Position numbers and translations under genes: made by a program. The notes beneath the pieces were generated by a model. The model was given only the letters and a program-made list of their open reading frames with translations. It did not search any database and was not told the DNA's origin. From the NCBI GenBank assembly GCA_965227035.1, contig OZ245724.1, positions 3,038,001 through 3,102,000 of the forward strand: a DNA stretch of 64,000 bases, in the 5' to 3' direction. Source of the DNA: CBDDFQ01 sp965227035 (lineage in GTDB: Bacteria; Pseudomonadota; Gammaproteobacteria; Burkholderiales; Burkholderiaceae_C). Below are positions 17,508 through 25,551 of the stretch, piece after piece (the first letter of the stretch is position 1; the number at the start of each line of letters is the position of its first letter).

Positions 17508-18124
17508 GCTGCTGTCTCCTTGCCGCGAGCGCTCAGCATCGTGAGCAGAGTGCGTGGCACCAGAGCCACCATGACCAGATGAACAAGAATGAATCCCACG
17601 AGCGCGGCCATCGCGAAGAAGTGGATTCGTCTTGCGAACTCGTATCCGCCGAGCAAGTCACGCAGAATCGAGAACTGAACCGACTTCCAAAGCACCAGCC
17701 CCGACAGGACGCTCACGATGATGTCGAGCATCACGAACACATATGCGAGGCGCTGAACTGCGTTGTAGTGCCGGGGATCTGCGTGAGACAGCTTGCCTTT
17801 CAGTGCGGCAATGAGATCGCCGATAACGGCGCGCGGCGAAATGGGAAAGAACTTGGAAGCGAGCCGTCCACTCGCAATGTTCATTGCCAGATAGAAAAGT
17901 CCGTTCGCTGCCAGCAACCACATGGCTGCGAAGTGCCACTGGAGTGCACCGCCGAGCCAGCCACCCAAGGTAACGGCTGCAGGAATTGAGAAGGGAAAGA
18001 AGGGAGCGGCATCGTAGATGCGCCATCCACTCGCAATAAGAATAAGAACCGCAAAGGCATTGAGCCAATGGCTGATACGCATCCATAAAGGATGGATCGG
18101 GCGTGGGCGATTTGACGATGACAT
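17504..18124 (-). CDS. Cytochrome b561-type membrane subunit (YedZ1-like electron donor)
   Basis: 206 residues with four membrane segments. Histidines suited to bind two b hemes are in HPLWMRISHWLNAF, LQWHFAAMWLL and RIHFFAMAALVGFILVH. The family donates quinol electrons to periplasmic molybdoenzymes. It is the first gene of the operon with the MsrP-like enzyme (ATGA overlap) and the Met-rich protein, making it the likely electron source for methionine sulfoxide reduction. It is a cytochrome b561 type, not the MsrQ/YedZ ferric-reductase type. A SigF-type promoter lies 42-67 bases upstream, and AGGAG precedes the start. Confidence 0.85.
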
Positions 18125-18165
18125 GTGATCCGAACTCCTGAAACCGTTTGGGTTACTGGAGGTAG

Positions 18166-18191
18166 TTCGGATCGGCCAGCGATCGGGTTAC
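18166..18191 (-). promoter_or_regulatory. Predicted SigF (ECF) promoter of the MsrP/MrpX operon
   Basis: On the minus strand GTAACC (18191-18186) is followed after exactly 16 bases by CGAA (18169-18166), 42 bases before the cytochrome b start. GTAACC-N16-CGAA is, as I recall, the SigF promoter described in Caulobacter. The sigma gene itself lies 2 kb downstream on the same strand. Confidence 0.7.
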
Positions 18192-18275
18192 AGCAAAAGA
18201 AAAATTATTTATGGTCGAGCCGGGTCACAGTTTTACCGCCAGCCGGATCGCGAGTCACCGGCCGGCGCTCGTGCG

Positions 18276-18761
18276 TCAGACCTCGTACCAGCGGCGTTTC
18301 GGCTTGACAGCCCACGCGACCACGGCGGCTCCTGCGGCGACGATCAACGCGTCTTCGATCAGCCCACTCCGCGTTTGCCCGATGCTGGCCATGGCACGTT
18401 TGCGAGCCGCCAGCGTGATGTAGGCAAGCGGCACTGCGGTTGCCACTGCGGTAACGGCGCCGGCCTTCTCTTCACCCTCGGGCGCGAGAGCTGCGCCGGC
18501 AATGCCTGCACTCAGGGTTCGCGCAAGCAGCCCCAGAAACACGGTGCGATCGGGTGCGCTCTTCATCTTGTCGCCCGCCAGCTCGCCGACTCCCATCGCC
18601 AACGCACCGGCAGTGAACAAAGGGCGATCCAGTAGCACGAGCTTGCCGGGGGTTCGGCGACCCAGCAACCGCGCTGCTGCAATCGTCGCCATCGGAGTCA
18701 TCGATCTCGCGCTGGCAACTGCGCCGATGAGCGAAGAAAAAATCAGGCTGCCTCTTTTCAT
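18276..18761 (-). CDS. DUF4126-like small membrane protein
   Basis: 161 residues, rich in Ala and Gly, with several hydrophobic segments and the phrases IGAVASARSMTPMATIAAARL, MGVGELAGDK and AGAALAPEGE typical of DUF4126 proteins. The family is of unknown function and found in many bacteria. It is read on the same strand as, and upstream of, the SigF-type promoter, but nothing indicates co-regulation. The 223 bases upstream (18762-18984) hold no further gene that I can support. Confidence 0.65.
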   Translation of the reverse strand: MKRGSLIFSSLIGAVASARSMTPMATIAAARLLGRRTPGKLVLLDRPLFTAGALAMGVGELAGDKMKSAPDRTVFLGLLARTLSAGIAGAALAPEGEEKAGAVTAVATAVPLAYITLAARKRAMASIGQTRSGLIEDALIVAAGAAVVAWAVKPKRRWYEV

Positions 18762-19038
18762 TTCGTTTTCCAGAAGTAATGCGGATCGGTCATCTTCTTC
18801 AACTCAGTGAGAGGCTTGAATGAGCAAAGTACGCAATGCCTCGTAGGAGGCTGGCTCACGACCTGCCAACTTCTTCCGTGACGAATGCACGCAATCGAGG
18901 GATATCTGGCCATGTCGAAGGATGAGTAGGCGTCGTCCTACGCGAACACATAGCGCCACTCCTTAGCATCGCGCCACCACTTGTATGAGCGTCACCGTGA
19001 TCGCCATGCATCACCCTAATCCAAGACTTCCGAACAAC

Positions 19039-19524
19039 ATGAATCTCCTGCTTCCCATTGCGCTGGCACTCGCCTGCACAACGTCCTTCGCTCAAACATC
19101 TCCGGCCCCTTCGTCGGTGCCGTCTTCTCAAAGCGCGCAATCGGCTGGGACCATGAAGATCGTCGTGGGCGATGTTCGCGTTGCGGGAGCCAACGCGCCA
19201 GAGCGCAAGCTTCAGCCCGGTGATCGCATCGATTCCAGCCAGACAGTCATGACTGGCGCGGGCAGTTCAGCAAGCATGGTGCTCCGCGATGGCACGGTCA
19301 TGGCGCTAGGCCCGGCGTCGCAACTCGACCTGCGACGCTTTCAATACGACTCGACCACGCAGCAGGGAAACGTTGTTCTGTCTTTGCTCAAGGGATCGAT
19401 GCGCATGATCACAGGGCTGATCGGCAAGAACAATCACAATGCTGTGAACCTGACGGCTCGCACCACCACCATCGGTATTCGGGGAACCGACTTCATCGTC
19501 AGTCTCGATGAGGGTGAGGAATGA
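19039..19524 (+). CDS. FecR-domain periplasmic protein
   Basis: 161 residues from ATG 19039, where a Sec signal begins (MNLLLPIALALACTTSFAQT); in-frame starts at 18985 and 19006 would put a hydrophilic stretch before it. After a Ser/Pro/Gln-rich linker comes a FecR fold: VVGDVRVAGANAPERKLQPGD, SMVLRDGTVMALGPASQLDL and TTTIGIRGTDF. Stand-alone FecR proteins of this kind often sit next to OmpA-like and adenylate-cyclase/CHASE2 genes; here only the OmpA partner is present, overlapping by 4 bases. A cell-wall or signalling role is likely but unproven. Confidence 0.8.
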   Translation: MNLLLPIALALACTTSFAQTSPAPSSVPSSQSAQSAGTMKIVVGDVRVAGANAPERKLQPGDRIDSSQTVMTGAGSSASMVLRDGTVMALGPASQLDLRRFQYDSTTQQGNVVLSLLKGSMRMITGLIGKNNHNAVNLTARTTTIGIRGTDFIVSLDEGEE

Positions 19525-20168
19525 TGTCGAGGTTCTGGAACGCATGGGGACCATTGCTCGTGGCCGCACTTGCCGCAGTTGCTCTGGTTGGTTGCGCTTC
19601 GCCTCCACCTCCAGCACCCCCTAAACCGGGACTCAAAATAGTATTGCTGCCGCAGCCGGATGGCACGCCTTCCGGTGTGGTCGTCAGCACTGCCGCGGGC
19701 GGCGTGACATCGCTCAGCGGACCTTATCAAACTGCCAGCGTGCGCGAAAAAGACGCGGCGCCCGCGCGAGTCGGATTGACTAGCGAAGCACAAACCCGCG
19801 ACGCCTACAAAGCCATCATCGACGTGACGCCGCCGCGCGCCGAACGATTCGTGGTCTTCTTTCGCACGGGTGGCACGCAACTGACTGCCGAATCGCAGCC
19901 GGTCATGGATCGAGTGCTGGCAGAAGCCGAGCGCCGCAGCGGCGCCGAAATCGTGATCATCGGACACACCGACACCAAGGGCTCGACCACCGCGAACGAC
20001 GCGTTGTCGCTCAGACGCGCAGGCGAAGTGCGGGACATGTTCGCGAAAAGAAATTTTCCGTCAAACCGGATCGAGACTGCCGGACGCGGAGAGCGGGAGT
20101 TGGCGGTGCCGACGGCAGACGAAGTGGATGAGCCGCGGAATCGGAGGGTCGAGGTTTTGGTGAGGTGA
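19521..20168 (+). CDS. OmpA-family peptidoglycan-associated lipoprotein
   Basis: 215 residues. The lipobox LVGCAS follows a hydrophobic signal, then comes a Pro-rich spacer. The C-terminal OmpA domain (~100-215) has the peptidoglycan-binding core IIGHTDTKGSTTANDALSL with RRAGEVRDMF and the closing EPRNRRVEVLV. It should be anchored in the outer membrane and bind the cell wall. Its start ATGA overlaps the end of the FecR gene, so the two are probably made together. Confidence 0.88.
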   Translation: MMSRFWNAWGPLLVAALAAVALVGCASPPPPAPPKPGLKIVLLPQPDGTPSGVVVSTAAGGVTSLSGPYQTASVREKDAAPARVGLTSEAQTRDAYKAIIDVTPPRAERFVVFFRTGGTQLTAESQPVMDRVLAEAERRSGAEIVIIGHTDTKGSTTANDALSLRRAGEVRDMFAKRNFPSNRIETAGRGERELAVPTADEVDEPRNRRVEVLVR

Positions 20169-20205
20169 GGGTTCAGGGCACAGTGCGATTGCCATACGAT
20201 TGCCC

Positions 20206-20445
20206 ATGACCCAGGACAACGACCTTCCCCCTCTCCCACCAACCCCGACGGGACGCTACCGACACTACAAAGGCGGCGAGTACGACCTCATCGGCGTGGT
20301 TCGCCACAGCGAGTCGCTCGAACCCATGGTGCTGTATCGAGCGCTCTATGGCGAACGCGGACTTTGGGTAAGGCCGCACGCGATGTTCTTCGAGGAAATC
20401 GAAATCGACGGCGTACGTCGACCGCGTTTCATCAAGCTCGCCTAA
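20206..20445 (+). CDS. DUF1653 family protein
   Basis: 79 residues from ATG 20206 (a TTG two codons upstream is also in frame). The sequence TGRYRHYKGGEYDLIGVVRHSE, MVLYRALYGERGLWVRPHAMF and RPRFIKL matches the DUF1653 pattern throughout. The function is unknown; these small cytoplasmic beta-rich proteins are widespread in proteobacteria. It stands alone between the OmpA-like gene and a LysR regulator. Confidence 0.85.
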   Translation: MTQDNDLPPLPPTPTGRYRHYKGGEYDLIGVVRHSESLEPMVLYRALYGERGLWVRPHAMFFEEIEIDGVRRPRFIKLA

Positions 20446-20507
20446 AAACGGACAGGCGCCGGCGGGCTCTAAAATGCCGGCAGCATGAGAAAAGCTCACA
20501 TCCTTCC

Positions 20508-21431
20508 ATGAGGAACCTTCCGCCCCTCAACGCGGTACGCGCTTTCGAGGCTGCGGCCCGACATGTGAGCTTCACCGAGGCAGCGCGCGAACTGTCGGTC
20601 ACCCATGGCGCCATTAGCAAACAGGTGGCGACGCTGGAGGAATGGCTGGGTACGCCAGTGTTCGTTCGTTCGCCAATGCAGCTGACACTCACCGCCGCAG
20701 GACGCACGCTGCTTGCTGCGGTCACGCCCGCGCTCGATCGCATCTCGGTCGCGGCCACGCACCTGCTCGAACAGAAAGACGACAGCACCCTCACGGTCCA
20801 CGCGCCACCGACCGTGATGATCCGCTGGCTCATTCCGCGCCTGTCGCGATTTCAGCGGCGTGCGCCCGAAATCGACATCCGCTTCACCGCGTCCGCATCG
20901 CCGCTCGACTTTAAAGCGGGCGGCTACAACATCGCCATTCGCGGCGGGTTCCACCAACCCGAAGACGTCGTGGCAATTCCTTTCATGAACGAAATCGTTT
21001 TGCCCATCTGCCATCCCGACTTGCTCGAAGGCGGAAAGCTCACGGAGCCGAAAGATCTGGAGCATCAGACACTGCTCAGCTTCGACAGCGAGCCTATGCC
21101 GTGGTCCGAGTGGCTGACTCTGGCTCAGACGCCCACCCTGCGGCCCGCGCATGCCCTCCAGTTCGAGCAGATGTTTCTGGCGCTGCAGGCCGCCGCAGAA
21201 GGTCTCGGAATCGTGCTGGTGCCGTTATCGATGGTTGCCGACGACATCATTGCCGGCAAGCTGTGCGTTCCCTTCGGCCTGTCACTCTCTCGCAAGCGGC
21301 AGTATTTCGCGCTGATAGCGCCGGGCTGGGACGGCAAACCGGCGGCCGATCGCTTCTGCGAATGGCTCGTCGAAGAAGGTCGGGACACCGAGCGCCTGGT
21401 CTCTGGACTCGTAAAGAACCTCCGACCCTGA
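20508..21431 (+). CDS. LysR-type regulator, GcvA-like
   Basis: 307 residues from ATG 20508; longer starts overlap the DUF1653 gene. The HTH LPPLNAVRAFEAAARHVSFTEAA and THGAISKQVATLEEWLG is typical of the GcvA subgroup, and the effector domain follows from ~95 (VHAPPTVMIRWLIPRL). It precedes a UbiD decarboxylase and a Bug gene on the same strand, with 117 bases to the decarboxylase, and probably regulates them. Confidence 0.92.
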   Translation: MRNLPPLNAVRAFEAAARHVSFTEAARELSVTHGAISKQVATLEEWLGTPVFVRSPMQLTLTAAGRTLLAAVTPALDRISVAATHLLEQKDDSTLTVHAPPTVMIRWLIPRLSRFQRRAPEIDIRFTASASPLDFKAGGYNIAIRGGFHQPEDVVAIPFMNEIVLPICHPDLLEGGKLTEPKDLEHQTLLSFDSEPMPWSEWLTLAQTPTLRPAHALQFEQMFLALQAAAEGLGIVLVPLSMVADDIIAGKLCVPFGLSLSRKRQYFALIAPGWDGKPAADRFCEWLVEEGRDTERLVSGLVKNLRP

Positions 21432-21548
21432 GGCGCCATCCTTCGATGTGAGGTTTTCTCATAGATATTGGGGTTAGCCCACGTGCTGTAGGGCGGCTCT
21501 CGCGCGATCATCGCGACACACTCACTTCACCGCATCGTCGGCCGCCAG

Positions 21549-23090
21549 ATGACTCCCGATCTCGAACGCTTTCGCCTCCGTCGTTTCATAGAGGGGTTGA
21601 GCGAACAACACCTGACGCGTCACAGCGCCCCGACGCAGTTGTGCGACATAGCCGTTCTGCTCGATGGCGCGGCGCAGGCGCATTTCTTCTCTCATCCCGG
21701 CGCAGCAGACGATGTGGGCCCGGAACTCGTGGGCAACGTCATGGGCAGTCGCGAGCGCCTGGCGCAGGCCTTCGACACCACCCCGGACAAGCTGGTGGTT
21801 GAAGTACTCAAGCGCCTGGCCACGCCGCAGCCGGTGGTTACCGTGCAGCGCGATCAGGCTCCGGTTCAACAGGTGGTTCTGCAAGGCGACGATGCCGACC
21901 TGACGAAGTTGCCAGTGCATCTTCAGCACGAGCTCGATGGCGCACCCTACATCTCGGGCTCGGTCGACTTCACACGTGACCCGTCGAACGGCTGGACCAA
22001 CATCGGTGTACGCCGCCTGATGCTGCGCGGCCGCCAGACCGCAGGGGTCGACCTGGTTGCACCATCCGACTTGCGCGCGCTCTACCTCGGGCACGTGCAG
22101 CGCAAGGAGCCGATGCCGGTTGCTTTCGTCGTCGGTGCGCATCCAATCGATTACGTGGCAGCCACCATGCGCATGCCGGTCGACGAGATGACGCTGCTGT
22201 CCTCGTTGCGCGGCGCACCTCTGGGACTCGTCAAATGCATCACCAACGACCTCATGGTGCCGGCCGATGCCGAGTACGTTCTCGAAGGTTATCTGGACGA
22301 ACGTGGACACGTAGAACCCGAAGGTCCATACGGGGAATTCCTGGGCTACTACGGCGGCGTGAAGCAGAACCCGATTTTTCATTTGACGGCTATCACGCAC
22401 CGACGCGACGCCTTGTTTGAGACGCTGACCATCGGCGGCAACCAGATGGATCGCACCGACACCGCGCAACTGTGCGCGTTGCGTACCGAAGTGGCGGCAT
22501 GGCAGTCGATCCAGCTGGCGGTGCGCGAACTCAAGGCCGTTTATGCGAGCGCTGCAACTGGCGGCATGTTCAACCTGCGCGTCTGCCTTCAACAGCGGGT
22601 ACCGGGCGAAGCACGCAACGCGATTGCTGCGGCTTTCTCCTGCCAGGCCAACATCAAGCATGTGTTCGTGGTCGATCCGGACATCGACATTTTCTCGGAC
22701 AGCCAGATGGAATGGGCGCTGGCCACGCGCTTCCAGGCTCATCGCGACATGGTCACCATGGCCGGCATGCGCGCCATGCCGCTGGACCCTTCGCTCAAGG
22801 GCGAGCGCACCGGCAGCAAACTGGGTTTCGATATGACCTTGCCGGTCCTGGCACCCGGCCAGCAGCGAAGCATGGAACACCGCATACCCACGCCACCCGT
22901 GCCCGCAAAAGCAGGCGCAGAAGCGACCAGCCCCGAGACCGCGTTGGCCGCAGGACCCAAGACGTTTGCGGAACTGATGCGCGCCGTCGGCAGCCGCGAT
23001 GGACGCGAAATCGTGCGATGGCTCGAATCGCAGGACAAGGCCGGCCGTATTCGTCGAGACGAGCATGGGAAGTGGGTGCTCAAGACCTGA
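21549..23090 (+). CDS. UbiD-family prFMN-dependent (de)carboxylase
   Basis: 513 residues. The active-site region EPEGPYGEFLGYYGG (~256-270), with the conserved Glu, and upstream WTNIGVRRLMLRGRQTAG and GAHPIDYVAATM are UbiD hallmarks, as are IKHVFVVDPDIDIFSDSQMEWA residues near 380-400. These cytoplasmic enzymes use prenylated FMN made by UbiX to decarboxylate aromatic or alpha,beta-unsaturated acids. No ubiX gene is in the window. The following Bug receptor and the preceding LysR gene suggest a catabolic decarboxylase for an imported acid rather than ubiquinone synthesis. The C-terminal ~70 residues after PTPPVPAKAG look like an added domain. Confidence 0.88.
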   Translation: MTPDLERFRLRRFIEGLSEQHLTRHSAPTQLCDIAVLLDGAAQAHFFSHPGAADDVGPELVGNVMGSRERLAQAFDTTPDKLVVEVLKRLATPQPVVTVQRDQAPVQQVVLQGDDADLTKLPVHLQHELDGAPYISGSVDFTRDPSNGWTNIGVRRLMLRGRQTAGVDLVAPSDLRALYLGHVQRKEPMPVAFVVGAHPIDYVAATMRMPVDEMTLLSSLRGAPLGLVKCITNDLMVPADAEYVLEGYLDERGHVEPEGPYGEFLGYYGGVKQNPIFHLTAITHRRDALFETLTIGGNQMDRTDTAQLCALRTEVAAWQSIQLAVRELKAVYASAATGGMFNLRVCLQQRVPGEARNAIAAAFSCQANIKHVFVVDPDIDIFSDSQMEWALATRFQAHRDMVTMAGMRAMPLDPSLKGERTGSKLGFDMTLPVLAPGQQRSMEHRIPTPPVPAKAGAEATSPETALAAGPKTFAELMRAVGSRDGREIVRWLESQDKAGRIRRDEHGKWVLKT

Positions 23091-23124
23091 GCAAGATAAG
23101 AATGAGAAAGATGGTGAGCGAGAT
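23088..23124 (+). repeat. Degenerate repeats at the stop of the UbiD gene
   Basis: TGAGCAAGAT (23088-23097), TGAGAAAGAT (23103-23112) and TGAGCGAGAT (23115-23124) occur in a row. The first contains the TGA stop (23088-23090). Confidence 0.55.
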
Positions 23125-23169
23125 GTGCTCGCATCGGTTTAGTTAATTACAAAGACAAGGAGACAAGAC

Positions 23170-24177
23170 ATGACCCAGAACATTAAAGACACTGTCACCC
23201 GCCGCAGCACGTTAGCCATGACGTTTGCGACAGTGACATCGCTTGCATACATGGCATGCCTCCCGATTGCGCCTGCCGCGCAAGCAGCCGACTGGCCCGA
23301 GCGCCCCGTGCGGCTGGTCGTGCCCTTCCCTCCCGGTGCGGGCGCGGACATGACCGCGCGCGTCGTCAGCCAGAAGCTCTCGCAACGTCTGGGTCAAACA
23401 GTCATCGTCGACAACCGGCCAGGTGCTGCAACCAACATCGCCATGGAGGCGGTCATTCGCTCTGCGGCGGATGGATACACCGTGTTCTTCGCCTTGCCCA
23501 CGGTGGCCCAGAACCCGTTCCTGTACAACCTCAAATTCGATCCACGCACAGAGCTGCGCGCAGTCGCCAAAATGACCGAAGTGAGCTTCGTGCTTTTAGC
23601 GAGCAACACCTTCCCGCCGCGCACGCTGCCCGAGTTGCTCAAGCTGGCCACCGACAAACCCGGCACGGTCACCTGCGGCTCGGCCGGCGCTACACCCGGC
23701 ATGGGATGCGAGCTGCTGAAGATTTTGGGGAAGACCGATATCAGCGTGATCAACTACAAGGGCAACGCCCCTGCAATGACCGATTTGATAGGCGGTCAGA
23801 TCAATGTGCTCTTCGATGTAGTGAGCGCTGCGAAGCCACAAGTGACTTCCGGCCGCGTGAAAGCAATCGCGACCACCAACAACAAACGCGGCGACCCGCT
23901 GTTCCCCGATCTGCCCACCGCTGCAGAAACGCTGCCTGGCTTCGAGCTGAAGGCGTGGCAGGGAATGATGGTTCCGGTCAAAACTCCCGATGCAGTGGTG
24001 CAGCGACTGGAGCGTGAAATGGCCGCAGTGATGGCCGATGCCGAAGTGCAGCAGACGCTTCGCGATGCGGGGTTTATGCCGGCTTATGAGAACGCAGCAC
24101 AGTTCACGCAGACCTTGTCGGGGGAGTTTGCGCGGTACGAGAAGTTGATCAAGGCGACGGGGATGAAGGCGGAGTAA
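23170..24177 (+). CDS. Tripartite tricarboxylate transporter-type substrate-binding protein (Bug/TctC family)
   Basis: 335 residues; AAGGAG (23157-23162) decides the start at 23170. The N-terminal signal ends near APAAQAADWPERPV, followed by VPFPPGAGADMTARVV, SAADGYTVFFALPTVAQNP and the rest of the Bug fold. There is an RRSTLAM stretch near the N-terminus, so Tat export cannot be excluded. It probably binds the carboxylate handled by the UbiD enzyme encoded 80 bases upstream. It marks the left edge of the A/T-rich island that follows. Confidence 0.92.
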   Translation: MTQNIKDTVTRRSTLAMTFATVTSLAYMACLPIAPAAQAADWPERPVRLVVPFPPGAGADMTARVVSQKLSQRLGQTVIVDNRPGAATNIAMEAVIRSAADGYTVFFALPTVAQNPFLYNLKFDPRTELRAVAKMTEVSFVLLASNTFPPRTLPELLKLATDKPGTVTCGSAGATPGMGCELLKILGKTDISVINYKGNAPAMTDLIGGQINVLFDVVSAAKPQVTSGRVKAIATTNNKRGDPLFPDLPTAAETLPGFELKAWQGMMVPVKTPDAVVQRLEREMAAVMADAEVQQTLRDAGFMPAYENAAQFTQTLSGEFARYEKLIKATGMKAE

Positions 24178-24192
24178 TCCGTTGAATTCCTG

Positions 24193-24224
24193 AGTTAGCA
24201 AGTTAGCAAGTTAGCAAGTTAGCA
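24193..24224 (+). repeat. Four perfect 8-bp tandem repeats
   Basis: AGTTAGCA is repeated four times without mismatch (24193-24200, 24201-24208, 24209-24216, 24217-24224). The array lies 16 bases after the stop of the Bug gene and 20 bases before the end of the first island gene, exactly at the composition boundary. Confidence 0.9.
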
Positions 24225-24243
24225 ATGCTTATGCTTTCATTGT

Positions 24244-25551
24244 TTATTGCCGAACCCTCGAGGCTGCGCTTGTTTCCGCTAAAGCTTTAATTTCACGCAT
24301 ATCTTTTGCCTTGGTTTCTGCCCCATCGACCAGATCTTGAGGCATAGCAGCTCTTGGAATCACTGGAAGACCTGGTCTATGAAGGTAGGCAGAGTACCTC
24401 TGCTGAATTCTGGTGACAAACGGGGCTAATAGCCGACCGACTCGATGATCTCTAAGCTCTTTCCAGTCCCGGAAAAAAAGATCTTTGAATTTGAACGCCA
24501 CAGTCTTTTCGTCAACCATAGCAAACACAATCGATTGGTCATCTCGTTCGACGAAGCTGCCTCTTTCCACGTTGAGTGCTGCCGTTATTTCGCCCTTACG
24601 TAGCCGCTCGCCTTTAAGCAAATAAAGTTGCAGTGTCGTCCCATCTCGCTCAACACAGTCGCAGTCAGGCCGGATATTTAGCCAAAATTTGCCTTCGAAT
24701 TCGAATACGTCCCCCGGTGAAATCGAATCTTTATGAAGTCGAACATTTCTCACAAATCGCTCTCCTTCGAGCACCTTCAGCATGCTTGATCGATATTCTT
24801 CTGGAGCCGCAGCTCGCTTCTCCTCAAGTTGCGGAAGAAAAGGGGTCATATCTACATGGAAAGGCGACATCCGCGAAAAGAGGTTTCGTGTTATCAGTCT
24901 TCCAAGCTCGTCCGCCGGAGGAAGACTATCCTGCTCGAAAGTCGTCCAGAGAAACGCTGGCCAGTAAGCACTGCTGGAATAAAAATCCACGAACAATTCA
25001 TTTTTCGCGCGTTCATATTCTTGCTCCCAAGATTTAAGAACAAGTGCAGAGGGTGTTTGCTCTATCCAAGATGTCAGAACCTTGAATACTCCTGTTTTTA
25101 TTACATCCGCTTTGCTCATCACGAACACATGCGACGCAGCTTTTCTTTTGTAGTTCAAAACCTCAGAACTCTCCAATGCATCATGCACCTCTTCAAGCGG
25201 TTCCTCTGTGAATATAAATACGGGCGCCAAACGTGAGTTTTGAAGCTTTTCTAGAAAATCAAGCTTAAGTTGCGTCTGCGTTTTTTTTACAGCATCAGGT
25301 ACATCTATCCTGGCGACAGACCCGTCAGACTCCATCTGTGACGAGTTTTCAAGATTCCAATCCATCACAAAAAACGAAACCCCTCGGAAATTATCCATAT
25401 CCGCGTCATCAGAAGGAAGCTCAGTCAATTCAAGCACATAGCCCCCCTCGGACGAAATCGATTCAACAATCTTTTCGATATCCACTCCAGCGCGCCCCAG
25501 CTCGTCGTCGATAACTACGGCGAGGCCTTTGAACAGATCCCTTGTCGTCAT
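24244..25551 (-). CDS. Receiver-domain protein with unrecognised C-terminal effector
   Basis: 435 residues. The N-terminal ~150 residues form a complete receiver: acidic pair VVIDDE (Asp15, Asp16), phospho-acceptor FFVMDWN (Asp64), FIFTEEP (Thr115) and FVMSKAD (Lys147), with long insertions between the strands. The rest is not a recognisable HTH, GGDEF, HD or nuclease domain. It holds an aromatic-rich helical part (FVDFYSSSAYWPAFLWTTFEQ) and a beta-rich part (GDVFEFEGKFWLNIRPDCDC, 280-300) and ends in a charged tail. Its start overlaps the dual-GHKL kinase gene by 4 bases (ATGA), so it is the cognate partner. Codon and base use are A/T-richer than in the flanks. Confidence 0.75.
   Translation of the reverse strand: MTTRDLFKGLAVVIDDELGRAGVDIEKIVESISSEGGYVLELTELPSDDADMDNFRGVSFFVMDWNLENSSQMESDGSVARIDVPDAVKKTQTQLKLDFLEKLQNSRLAPVFIFTEEPLEEVHDALESSEVLNYKRKAASHVFVMSKADVIKTGVFKVLTSWIEQTPSALVLKSWEQEYERAKNELFVDFYSSSAYWPAFLWTTFEQDSLPPADELGRLITRNLFSRMSPFHVDMTPFLPQLEEKRAAAPEEYRSSMLKVLEGERFVRNVRLHKDSISPGDVFEFEGKFWLNIRPDCDCVERDGTTLQLYLLKGERLRKGEITAALNVERGSFVERDDQSIVFAMVDEKTVAFKFKDLFFRDWKELRDHRVGRLLAPFVTRIQQRYSAYLHRPGLPVIPRAAMPQDLVDGAETKAKDMREIKALAETSAASRVRQ

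Noticed and set aside
21522..23066. Long open frame antisense to the UbiD gene
   Set aside because: No recognisable family; the + strand shows the complete UbiD protein with active-site motif. High-GC shadow frame.
24193..24224. AGTTAGCA x4 as an attachment site of the island
   Set aside because: No matching copy is seen at the right edge near 29228-29309 and no integrase is present; left as a tandem repeat.
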